64,000 nt of DNA from Azolla caroliniana (lineage: Eukaryota > Polypodiophyta): contig JBHGNT010000015.1 of the NCBI GenBank assembly GCA_043228905.1, forward strand, positions 11,718,001-11,782,000. The letters run 5' to 3'. Under the pieces are notes generated by a model that was not told where the DNA came from, made no database searches, and saw only the letters and a list, made by a program, of their open reading frames with translations. This document shows, one piece after another, positions 10,018 to 20,045 of the stretch. The position numbers and the translations under genes were made by a program. Each line of letters begins with the position of its first letter. The first letter of the stretch is position 1.

Positions 10018-11648
10018 TTAAGGAAACTTGGGTGGTTGTGATGCCATTTTCATGTTTTTTGCTAATGGCTCCAGATTGGCCTCATTGCCCTCTTGCTCAC
10101 CTCTTATCGAACATGATAAAGGTATCGCATTGCGTAACATTCTATAATGATGACGAGTTTTAGGTAATACTTGACCTTCTGATAATCCATCTTCATGAAT
10201 ATAGGTATATCCACAATTTGGAAGGATCTCAAAATCTAAGGAGACAACCACTTGACTTCGTCCCATCACATCAGACACTGGCAAAAGTTGTATAGTTGCT
10301 GCCTCAAGTCCCCTTAATAATACTTCCCCAAAATTGTCACAATTAACATATTTTGCCAAGTGTAATATTTGTTGTCTAATAGCCAATCAAACATCTACTA
10401 TCACCCATGTTTGTTTATCTTAACCACAAAAGGAAAAGAAAATCCTACAAGAGATTGCATAGTCTTGAAAAGAACATGAATGCGTATTAATGCAATGCCA
10501 TTATCAACCATGTCTCCCAACAATTTCAAAAACTCAAACCCATATGTGGCATTCCATCGAGTGACTACAAAATCACAAGTATTTTCAACTTGAGATTTTA
10601 TTGGGATTGTGCGAATGAAGTTCACATTTAACCCTCTCAAGCTAGATGATCGTTTTATAGATCTGTGAAGGGGTCGCAATGCATTACTCAAGTTCAAATG
10701 TTGTTTACTTAGTACCTTTGTTGTTTTACTCTGAGTGGCCATAACAAGTTTATTGATTGATTCAGTCTCTTCTCCACTAGGAGTAGCTTGTTCAGAAACA
10801 TTAGTAATTTGGCATATATCTGAACATCACTTTGAGACAAAGAGTAACCTATTTCCTGTATGGCAACATAGCAAGCTATACTTACGTGATCACCCATAGA
10901 TTATGTGCATTTATTGGGTATTGAATGTCGCTTTTCAATTGGTCTCAATATCTCCTCCTTGGATGGTTGAATACTTTTCCCCTTTTCATCCTTGGAGGGC
11001 TGAACATTTTTCCCTTTCTCAGTTCCCTCAACTAGTTGTGAATGTGGACTCTTATCCATGTTAACATGGTTAACATTTGTATGCACATTACTTGTACCAT
11101 TTTGGGTTCTTACTCTTCTTTTTCTTTGGGCAATCTTTCAGTACATGGCCTTGTTGTTTAAAATAAAAACATTGTCCAAGCATACCTAGATACTCAAATT
11201 TTTGTATGAATATCGACTTCCCGGCGAGTGATGGTAGAAGTACCTGAGTAGGTAAATTTTCGATTGAGGGAGGTAATATTCGAATTGATGGATATCTTAT
11301 TAGCTTCATTCTAATGCCTCCTCCCGAGGAGGAAGAACCGTGCCAATTCTTGCTACGATTGATGGGAGTACAACCATGTATTCCTCAGGGATTCTCGGGA
11401 AAACCACAGAAATCGGGGTCAGATGATGCCCCAAATTCAACATTTCAACGGGATCAAAGCCTAGTTTCCATGGCACAAAACAAGCAATTGAATTTCGTAT
11501 ATTGATCATATTTGCATTCGACAATTTTTCCTATCCTATGTTGGAAAACCGCTTGGAGGAGATCTCTCCAATCTCCTCTATTCGGCCTTAAACCTATAAC
11601 CCTACACACTATTGAGTAGGAAAGTAGAAGACTTACCTCTCTTTTCAA
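10018..11648 (-). pseudogene. LINE ORF1 (Gag-like) remnant
   Basis: Several broken frames. The clearest, near 11200-11110, reads CFYFKQQGHVLKDCPKKKK, a CCHC knuckle whose second Cys has become Phe, followed by Lys-rich sequence. Upstream (11648-11310) there is VQGLPLEYW/DUF4283-like text broken by stops. Downstream frames (10897-10018) show no domain I recognise. Plant LINE ORF1 proteins bind the RNA. Confidence 0.55.
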
Positions 11649-11714
11649 TATCGCTTCTTCTTCCGCTGTGAGGACGACAGTGAAGGTTGACCGTGGATGA
11701 GTTGTCGGGGGTGC

Positions 11715-12156
11715 TGTTGTCTGCCGGAATAGAAACCGACGGACAAGACCGCAAGAAAACGGAATAGTACAATATTGTAACGCATGTAATGGTTCACGCA
11801 GGAAGCATGAACGGCTAAAAGACCCTGCGTATATAAAGGGAAGAAAACCTCTGATAGAGGTAGCGTGTAATTTTGGAATGTAAGAGGCGTATTGTAATAG
11901 AGTTCTATCTTCTCTGATATCTGTGTGTAGCTACGGCTAATCTACTATGTGTCTGTAACACTTGAGAGCGTAGGAGTAAGTAACGGTGTGTGCGCTATCA
12001 AAGGAGCTCGGTTGTAGCCGTCTCCTTTATACGCCGCTAGAGAACGGGGAATATCCCACTAAGTATTACGCAGAGACGCTACCATTCGTTGTCACACAGT
12101 CCCTTGGAGGTCTAGGTCGAAGGACTGACCTTACACCGTGTTCCTAGTCGGTAACA
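11715..12156 (+). repeat. G2 5' LTR
   Basis: 442 bp, TGTTGTCTG to GTAACA. Its identity is confirmed by the related, oppositely oriented LTR at 60468-60907 (440 bp), which shares the termini and the middle. A TATA box (TATATAAA, 11830-11837) is preceded by the conserved block AAAGACCCTGC and lies upstream of the presumed RNA start. The pair differ widely, as expected for separate old insertions. Confidence 0.85.
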
Positions 12157-12180
12157 CTTTTGGCACGCTTGGTGATTTGT
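12157..12180 (+). other. G2 primer-binding-site-like sequence
   Basis: TGGCACGCTTGG begins at 12161, four bases after the LTR end. A tRNA ending CCAAGCGTGCCA would pair with it; I cannot name that tRNA. The first 11 bases occur again in inverted orientation next to the G4 3' LTR. Confidence 0.55.
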
Positions 12181-13760
12181 GTTTTATCACAAACGAACAA
12201 CGATGAATGGATGTTTAGCCGCAGACGCCCAAGAGAACCAACACGACTAGACCGGTCAATCACAAGGTCCATCACACGCCAGGCAGAGGAACGCGCACGG
12301 CAAAAGCCTCACCTCAGCGACCTCAGCACTACCTGTCAGGACCACAAAGGTGATTTCCCGCTCTCCAAATACCTCAACGATATGCGGGAAGCACGCTCAC
12401 CACACCAACACTGTGGTCTTTCCCTGCCCGTCGTAGCCCCCAGCATGGCCTTTGCCTTTCCGCTTTAATGGCGAAACCAACGCCGCAACCCACATTCGCC
12501 TGTTCCTCAATGTCTGAAATGCAAACCACATGGCGCAGAGCCTTTCTAAGGTAGTAGCGCACTAGTCCAAAATGACGGAGTTCGGGTTAACATTGGATGG
12601 GTGAGCGGCGTTTTGGCATTCACAGATGGATCTACTAGCAATCACGACATTCGACCAGCTACAGTCCGCCTTTTTGCGATTCTTCCATCGGAGGGTTCCA
12701 CAACGTGAAATCCTTGGACAGTTCTATAAAATTAAGCAGCTGCCGACCGAGACGATCGCGGATTTCAGCTTACGTTTCCAAAATTTACGGCGAAAACTAG
12801 AACAGGGAGGATGAGGCTCGAGAGACATTTCTGGCGGCATTACGCCGACCAATACGGACCACGCTCAACAACAATAGCGTGAAAGGGGAAACGGCCGATA
12901 TGGTCATCAAACGAGCATTACATCTCGAGCTGGATGACGAAGAGGAAAGGTTTTCTATGTCCTCATTACGACAAGCATTACCTCAGGATGAGGAACGACA
13001 TTTTCGTCAAGCAATCCAGTGCACGATTTGCTTGAATTCGGGGCATTCCGCGGTGGAGTGCAACATGCGAATCCACTGCCCAATCTGTCACTCGAAGGCT
13101 CACACAGTTGAGCAATGCGAATACAATATGCTGAACAAAGCCGCTCCCACAGTATGCAACATGGACACACAACGTCCCCCACACCGTACTGAACAGAGGA
13201 AAGAAGATCGACCACGGTATATGGATCGCAACCCACGTGACGACCGGCACTACCGGAATCACCAGAATCACAACTATTCCGAGGAAGATGAGCTAGAGGA
13301 TGAGGACTACCGTGGTCCCCCCAGATATGCTAAAGGGGGCCGGCGCTATGAGAATCATTGGCCGACAAACAAACGTGGCGGCTTCAATGGACCTCGTGGA
13401 AAGCAGTGGCAATATTGGGACCACAGGCGATATGACGAAAGCTCAGACGATGACCGGCACCAAGAACCACGCCGGGACCAACAGCAACCACCGCGTACGC
13501 TCCGACAAACGAAGCCGGACCGTGAGGAGCAAGTCACATCGAGGGGTCGGCACACACCACCACGGGCCAAGAAGGGCGAATCTAGCATCCATTGTTTTGT
13601 TTGTCAACAGCCCGGACATTATGCCACACAATGCCCAGTACGTAAGGACAAGGGGCCTGCTGTCAATATGATTACGGCAGAAGTGCAGCAAGTCACGACA
13701 CGTCAGCAAACAAAAACGACAGATTGGGCCGCGCAAGATGAGATACGACAAACAGCCTAG
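12181..13760 (+). pseudogene. gag: G2 gag remnant
   Basis: Frame pieces at 12160-12468, 12626-12814 and 12879-13760. The middle piece carries the Gag capsid signature (FDQLQSAFLRFFHRR, then IKQLPTETIADFSLRFQNL). The last piece has two zinc knuckles, CTICLNSGHSAVEC (about 13021) and CFVCQQPGHYATQC (about 13594), plus a CPIC motif between them, separated by a long Arg/Asp/His-rich region. It stops at 13758-13760 (TAG, expected CAG). A TGA at 12812 and a frameshift near 12830 also break it. Confidence 0.8.
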
Positions 13761-14447
13761 GCATGGGTTGAGAAAGCAAATGCGACAAATACAGAACGCA
13801 TGCAAAAGGAATCCGCAAAATTGATGGAGCTAGTGGAGGACGAAGGACCGGCCCCGGACCCCATTTGGATCGCATTGGCAAGCTGCGAGATAACGTTAAC
13901 CATGGAGAAGCTGTTGCAACTAGTCCCACGCTTCGACCAGACCGTGGAAGAGCGGGTGACGGGCATACCCGGGGTGAGCGTCGCTACGAATTTCACGGAC
14001 ATTAGTGATGGACCGTCTGTAGTGGATCACCACAACCCGGCTATTACGTTGATATTACATGGTCAGGAAATCCCGGGATGCGTAATCGATGGCAGCTCGG
14101 GCGTTAATGTCATTAACGCGAAAACATGCGAGCAGTTAGGAATTTCAGAATGGAAGGCTTGCCCGTTCTGGCTCCGTATGGCAGATACCCGCTCAGTACA
14201 ACCATTGGGGTTGATACGCAAGGTAGGCATTATCGTGGGAGGACATCGCTTCGACATCTCGGTGGTAGTCCTCGTCCTGGACGCCCCAGGGGCGTACCCT
14301 ATGCTGTTGGGCAGACTGTGGCTTCGTGCAACGAATATCAAGCAGAGCTGGCAACACAAGTGTATAAGTTTTCGACATGGATGCACCAAGGTTCGCATAC
14401 CAACGGAGGAAAGGGCGACACAATCCAAGGGTATAACACCATGATAC
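13761..14447 (+). pseudogene. G2 aspartic protease region
   Basis: The frame 13800-14444 contains the protease active site as CVIDGSSGVNVIN (near 14080). Tat-lineage proteases typically have DGGSG or DGSSG here instead of DSG. The region continues with a hydrophobic APGAYPMLLGRLWL, a G-x-x-LLGxPWL-like flap. The upstream frame ends with TAG at 13758 and the RT frame begins in a new register at 14448, so Gag, protease and RT are no longer joined. Confidence 0.75.
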
Positions 14448-15437
14448 GTGGAAGATATAAATATGTTGGCTGGGGTGGATGATATAGAATTAGAGGCATA
14501 CCTAGACGAGCACCCTCTGATTATTCTGCTATTCGAAATCGACGTCATCGCAACCGCGGCAGAATATGCCACAGCCACTACTCTCCATGACAAGGCTTAC
14601 GAACCAAACCCGGAGTCAATATTAGAACTAAGCCGAGCACGAGCAACGTTCGAGAGGGAAATGGAAATTTCACGACGAGTCACCGCCTCAGCCCTGGAAG
14701 AAGTAAACATGGGTACAACGTCAGAACCTCGTTTCCTCTCCATCACAAAAGAGTTAAGGCCGAACCAGAGAGACGCGATGATCGAACTACTCAAGAAATA
14801 TAAAGATGTGCTCGCCTTGGCTCACGAGCACATGAAGGGGTTAGATCTGAAGTTCTATCAACATAAGATTAATTTAGCAACCGAAACAAAACCAGTCCAG
14901 CAATGTCACTACCGCATGAACCCGAACTACGCGACCCGCGTAAAAGAAGAAATTGACAAACTTCTAAAGTCAGGATTCATACGGCCAGTTAAACAAGGCA
15001 CGTGGTTAAGTCCGATAGTAGTCGTTCCAAAGAAAAACAGCAAAATACAAGTATGCGTGGATTACCGAAAATTAAACGTCGTAACCATTACGGACGCATT
15101 CCCTTTACCATTCACCGATAGCGTATTGGACGTCGTTGTAGGGCATGACATGTACAATTTTTCAGATGGCTTTAGTGGATACAACCAGGTACACATGCAT
15201 CCCGATGACCAAGAGAAGACGACATTTGTCACGGACTGGGGAGTCTATGTGGCAGTCGTCATGATGTTCGGGCTAAAGATGGCGCCGGCGACATTTCAAT
15301 GGACAATCATGAAGATCTTTGGGGAATATATTCTAGCATTCATGCAAGTTTTTTTAGATGATTTTGCAGTATATGGGAAAACAACCGACCATTTTACGCA
15401 TCTGCAACTGTGCCTGGAACGTTGCCGCACCACACGC
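14448..15437 (+). pseudogene. G2 reverse transcriptase, 5' part
   Basis: Conserved RT blocks: LLKSGFIRPVKQGTWLSPIV, VCVDYRKLN, FSDGFSGYNQV, FGLKMAPATFQ and the catalytic VFLDDFAVYG (FLDD). The frame is open from 14448. It is interrupted after LERCRTTR at 15437 by a solo LTR; the next RT residues follow directly at 16247. The pre-RT part (14448-14880) includes a spacer typical of Ty3/gypsy. Catalytic residues are preserved up to the insertion. Confidence 0.85.
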
Positions 15438-16246
15438 TGTCGTGAAGAAAACCGTCCATAAGCGGAATCGGCAGACCAAGGCGTGGGAACCGGTTCCTCA
15501 CGCGCGCACGCTCCAAGTCGAACATAGAAGCGAGTTAGGAGGATATTCGGCAGGAACGGGCCCTAACACGAGTGGAGACAAAGACCGCGCGAACAGTCTT
15601 TTCGGTCGTGCGCGCGAGCTAAGGGACGGCACGAGTCGGCGGCGTAACTACGCGTATGCGTGAAGAACGGAGCGGATCCCTGTTCGAAAGGGACAGGGGA
15701 TAAAGCTGACATGACGGCCTGCTCGTCGAGATATATAAGGAACAGGAAAGAGCTGTAAAAGAGACATCGCGCGGAGAGGACGAAGTGCTGCCGGACCGTT
15801 TCTGGACGCTTCTCTCTCTCTGTTTCCTTCCTTCTTGAGCTCCATAGCTTTCTGTGCAGGGTTCCGAGGAGGCTCGCGCTGTTTCGAGGAACGCCCGAGT
15901 GCTTCCGGCAGCACCTCCAACCTGCTACCCCCCCCCCCTTGCCCTGTTTTGTGCCTCGAAGCGAGCAGGCATCGGCATCTGTTCGCCGGCCTGTTCGGTT
16001 GTAACCAACCTGTGCCCCATCGAGGGTTGTAGTAGTGTTAGCCATTTTCTTAATATACATATTAAGTCATTCGCATCTGTCTGTGTCGGTGTCTGTTCGC
16101 GTTCTCCGTGCTGAAGGGCCGTGTCCCTGTGTATCCCCGGTCCTGCGTAGCCGGTTCTCTCTCTTTCTCCTCCCTCGCTTGCTCTTTGGTTCGAGACCCC
16201 CGCGGTCCCGCCTCGATTCCACACGCACTTGCGTAATACCTCGACA
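15438..16246 (+). mobile_element. Solo LTR inserted in G2 RT
   Basis: 809 bp with inverted ends TGTCG...CGACA, flanked by the 4-bp direct repeat ACGC (15434-15437 and 16247-16250). Removing it and one ACGC copy restores an uninterrupted RT frame across the site. TATATAA near 15731 and the downstream CT-rich leader suggest plus orientation. A poly-C run lies near 15930. No second LTR or internal region is present, so it is the product of LTR-LTR recombination or a short non-autonomous element. Confidence 0.75.
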
Positions 16247-16568
16247 ACGCTTAAGCCTGAATCCCGTAAAATGTGCCTTCGGTGTTACCAGCGGGGCTCT
16301 CCTAGGCCATATAGTCAAGAAGGAAGGGATAGCGGTCGATCCGAACAAAATCTCCGCGATTACTCAAGCTAAAACTCCGACAAATGTGAAATCACTTAGC
16401 CGGTTTTTAGGACAAATACGATGGCATAGTCGGATGATACGATACTTTGCGGACTTCGCCACGTCGTTACAGGCTGCCGTGCATCGGACTCCCTTCCAAT
16501 GGACTGCAATGGAAGACAAGGCCTATGATGCGCTCAAGATAATGCTCACGCAGGCACCCATTGTATAG
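16247..16568 (+). pseudogene. G2 reverse transcriptase, 3' part
   Basis: This continues the RT thumb: LNPVKCAFGVTSG, LLGHIVKKEGIAVDPNKI, SLSRFLGQIRWHSRMI. It is typical of Ty3/gypsy between the YxDD motif and RNase H. It ends at a TAG (16566-16568) where a Gln codon is expected, as the RNase H frame continues directly after it. Confidence 0.85.
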
Positions 16569-17617
16569 CCACCAGTTTGGGCGAAGCCATTCCATGTGTT
16601 CGTAGACACCTCGCACATAACAATAGGAAGTGCACTAATGCAACTCACTGAACCGAATTGGTACCGGCCAGTGTACTATGCTAGTCGCAAATTATCAACA
16701 GCGGAGCATAACTATTCCACAACGCAGCGTGAGGCATTGGGGATGATCTATAACATCAATAAATTCCGGCATTATCTACTAGGGAGGAAGTTCACGTTCC
16801 ACGTGGATCATTCGACACTGCTGTATTTGGTCGAGAAACAAGCACTGACGGGGAAATTGGCACGATGGATGCTGCTGCTTCAAGAATTTGATTTTGTAAT
16901 TCAATACAGCTTGGGTACGCAACACGTAGTGGCAGATTTTTTTAGCAGACTCGATAATGGAGAAATGGCGCAGAAGGACGACGACGACTTTCTAGACGCA
17001 GACATTCTGCGGGTAGCAGCACTAGCTGGAAGAACGGAAATGACCTTTCCGGACCAGTGGCTCATGGAAATGTCATACTTTTTTACTACGAGACTGCCTC
17101 CACCACAATTACGCACGGACGAGAAGAAACGATTAGCCGTCCGGAGCCGTAACTTCTGCCTGGTAGAAGGAATCTTATATCACAAAGGTAGTGATGGCAT
17201 TTGGCGACGCGGAGTACGCCAGGATGAGAAAGAAGCGGTCTTACGGGAGGCTCACTACAGCACGATAGGCGGAAACTACGCAGGCGATGTTACGTCCCGG
17301 AAAATATGGCAAGCAGGCCTATGGTGGCCGACTACACAGAAGGACGCATACAAGTATTGTAGAAAGTGCAATTTGTGTCAATGGATGGGCCAACCCACGG
17401 AGGGTGCAAAAATGTCACACCAGCTCGTATTACCGTTAGATCCCTTTCAAAAGTTGGGATTGGATTTTGTGGGCCCCTTCACACCGCCGGCAGCGAAGTG
17501 GGTAAAAGCAAAGGCACTACGAGAGAATACGGCGGCCGTCACAGCGAGATTCCTTTACGAACACATCTAGTGTCGGTTCGGTTGTCTGATTGAGCTTATC
17601 GGTGATCAGGGGAGCCA
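16569..17617 (+). pseudogene. G2 RNase H and integrase N-terminal half
   Basis: RNase H: VFVDTSHITIGSALMQ, YSTTQREALGMIY, FHVDHSTLLYL, with DTS, E and D positions visible. A tether is followed by the integrase zinc-binding region (H-x-H type EAHYSTIGGNYAG, then CRKCNLCQ) and the first catalytic Asp in LGLDFVGPF (about 17455). The frame stops near 17570. C2 is inserted 50 bases later, and integrase resumes at 22824 in the order expected. Confidence 0.85.
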
Positions 17618-17622
17618 CTTTC
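17618..17622 (+). other. Target-site duplication of C2 (left copy)
   Basis: CTTTC directly precedes the C2 5' LTR and is repeated at 22824-22828 directly after the 3' LTR. This 5-bp duplication shows that C2 arrived as a single insertion and has not recombined. Confidence 0.95.
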
Positions 17623-18237
17623 TGTTGGGATTTCGGTCCCTTCGGATGGGATGGTCGGATGTCGGAGACGAATGCCGACAAGCCCGGTTTCGGTTTCGGA
17701 TCCGGATGACGAAGACCCCGGCTTCGGTGCCGGATGACGAATGTACCCGGAGAGCGATCCGGATGCAGGGACATATCCGTGAATATGTTCGCTATGGGCC
17801 CCTGAGGCCACAGTTGTAAATAGCCCCAAAGTCATATGTGTATAAATATGACTTAGGGCAAACTGTTTTGTTGTTGCTAATTATTTTTCTGTTTTTCCAC
17901 TCAAGAGGAGTGAAGAGGGAGCAGCCGTGAGAGAGAGAGAGAGAGATAGAGCGCGAGAGAGGAAGAGGTAGACGCCTCTGTGTATTTCCGCCGCCTGTGG
18001 CGAGGACAGCGACCTCAAGGTCGTCGCCTTGGAGCTCGTCATTGTATACTTCTCTTTGTATAGTGTTGTTTGGAGTCTTGTACTCCCGTGGTTTTTCCCG
18101 TCTAGGGTTTTCCACGTTAATCCCTGTGTACTCGCGTTTTGATTCTCCGTGTGGTTCCTATTTTCTGCTGCATTGATCCGCGATTACTCGGTTGTGGCCG
18201 AGGGAAGAAGGGGAATCGAAGCGCTGTTTTCCCAACA
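17623..18237 (+). repeat. C2 5' LTR
   Basis: 615 bp, TGTTGGGA to CCCAACA (perfect 7-bp inverted ends). A TATA box (TATAAATA, about 17841) precedes the transcript start. A (GA)n tract lies near 17928-17946. It differs from the 3' LTR at only two sites: in the ACCCGGAG versus ACCCAGAG word (near 17748) and in GCGACCTC versus GCGAGCTC (near 18012). Confidence 0.97.
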
Positions 18238-18240
18238 AAC

Positions 18241-18252
18241 TGGTATCAGAGC
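18241..18252 (+). other. C2 primer-binding site
   Basis: TGGTATCAGAGC, complementary to the 3' end of plant initiator tRNA-Met, the usual primer for Ty1/copia elements. It lies three bases after the 5' LTR. Confidence 0.95.
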
Positions 18253-18266
18253 GACTGTTGCAGAAA

Positions 18267-20045
18267 ATGGAAGGCGGCGGCAGCGGGCAGCCGATGATGA
18301 TGGTGCTGAATGCACAGAATTACGCCGACTGGAAGATCAAGATGGAGGATCTTCTGATTGTTCAGGACCTGTACGAACCGATTGACAGGTCGGAAATACC
18401 GAAGGGGGTACTTGAGTCGGAGTGGAAGCTCCTGAACCGGAAAGCCGTAGCGACGATCCGACAATATGTCGATGTAAGCGTCCTACAACATGTGGCGAAC
18501 GACACCAACGCATATGAGATGTGGAAGAAGCTGTCGGGCCTCTACGAGAGGAAGAATGCGTTGAACCGGACCTCTCTGATGAGGAAGATAGTGAACCTCA
18601 AGTATCGGGACGGCGAGAGTATGGTTGAACACGTAAGCACGTTCATGGGATTCGTGAATCAGCTTGCGGCGATCAAGTTCCCGTTGGAGGATGCAATGCA
18701 AGCCATCATCCTGATGTGTACATTGCCGGAAAGCTGGGAGAACTTGGTGGTGACTCTCAGCACCTCCTGCACAGAAGATAACTTGTCCTTGCAAACGGTA
18801 AAGACAAGTATTTTGAATGAAGAAGCGCGTCGGAGAGATAAGGAACCGACCTCCGACCCGAAGATGTTGTTTACCGAATCGGATCGGGGAAGACAATGGA
18901 ACCGGAGTCCGCAAAGACGGGAGAAGTCGGGGACCCGGTCGCAGTCAAGAGGAAGACCCACATGCTTCCACTGTGGGAAGCCGGGGCACTTCCGAAAGAA
19001 TTGTCGGCATTACCGAAAAGACAACGGAGCCGACGACACCGATTCGAAGAAGTCACCGGAGAGAAACGGTGCATACCGGGGAGCCACGGACCGAAGAGGT
19101 TCGGATCGGCGAGGGCAGGACCGGAAAGGAACAACGGCACTCGCGGGAAGTGAGGAAGAAATCATGCTCATCACCGAAGAAGGTGAGCTAAACGTTGCCG
19201 GCGATGAGACGACCTGGGTGGTCGATTCCGGAGCATCGTTCCACCTGACCCCGGAGAGAAGATACTTCTCATCCTACACAGCCGGTGAGCATGGCTGTGT
19301 TCGGATGGGAAATGAAGGTACGTGCCGGATTGCCGGCATAGGTGACGTGTGGTTGACAACCCCGACTGGATGCAAAATGCTGCTGAAGGATGTCCGACAC
19401 GTTCCGGAGGTTCGATTGAACCTGATTTCGGCCGGGAGGCTAGACGATGAAGGCTACACAGGTAGCATCCGGAACGGCGTAATGAAGTTCAGCAAGGGGA
19501 GCCTGATAGTGGCTCGGGCCCGGAAAGACAACACACTGTACCTGATGAATGCCCGGTTATGTCCGGAAGAGTTGAATGTGGCAGCCGACACTGCCGGTGA
19601 GCTGTGGCACAAAAGACTGTGCCACATGAGTGAGAAGGGGATGAAGAGGCTTGCAGAAGACAACCTCATCCCAGTGAAGCATGTGCACCTGGAGAAGTGC
19701 ACCGATTGCCTGGCCGGTAAGCAGAACCGAACCTCCTTCCACTCAAGGCCACCGACGAGACGTAGCGCACCATTGGAGTTGGTGCACACTGACGTGTGTC
19801 AGGTAGAGACGAAGTCACATGGCGGAGCCCAGTACTTCGTAACATTCATCGATGATCATAGCCGAAAACTGTGGACGGCACCTATGAAGACAAAGGACCA
19901 AGTGTTGTGCGTCTTCAAAGAACTCCACGCGAGAGTGGAAAGGGAATCCGGCAAGAAGCTGAAAGCGATACGAGCGGATAACGGAGGGGAATACCGAGGG
20001 CAGTTCCAGGAGTACTGTCGCTCGAAGGGAATCCGACATACGTGA
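18267..20045 (+). pseudogene. C2 gag-protease-integrase ORF, cut in the integrase core
   Basis: The likely start is the ATG at 18267, the first Met after the primer site; the frame is also open back into the LTR. Gag: LNAQNYADWKIKMED start, MWKKLSGLYE, and the CCHC knuckle CFHCGKPGHFRKNC (about 18964). Protease: WVVDSGASFHLT (about 19216). GAG-pre-integrase: LWHKRLCHMSEKGM. Integrase: HTDVCQVET and the second Asp in RADNGGEY (about 19975). The frame stops at 20043-20045, just after the second Asp block. Compared with relatives, roughly 45 codons including the third catalytic residue (Glu) are missing, and the next codons belong to another frame. Confidence 0.9.

Larger units (their letters stand above)
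7330..11650 (-). mobile_element. Decayed L1-type LINE
   Basis: A minus-strand series of fragments in LINE order: ORF1 (11648-10018), AP-type endonuclease (10011-9301), linker (9155-8624), reverse transcriptase (8624-7813) and RT C-terminus (7763-7341). Stops and frameshifts separate all parts, so the element is dead. No poly(A) tail or target duplication was recognised; the 3' end is somewhere near 7050-7330. On the 5' side it is bounded by the G2 LTR at 11715. Confidence 0.85.
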
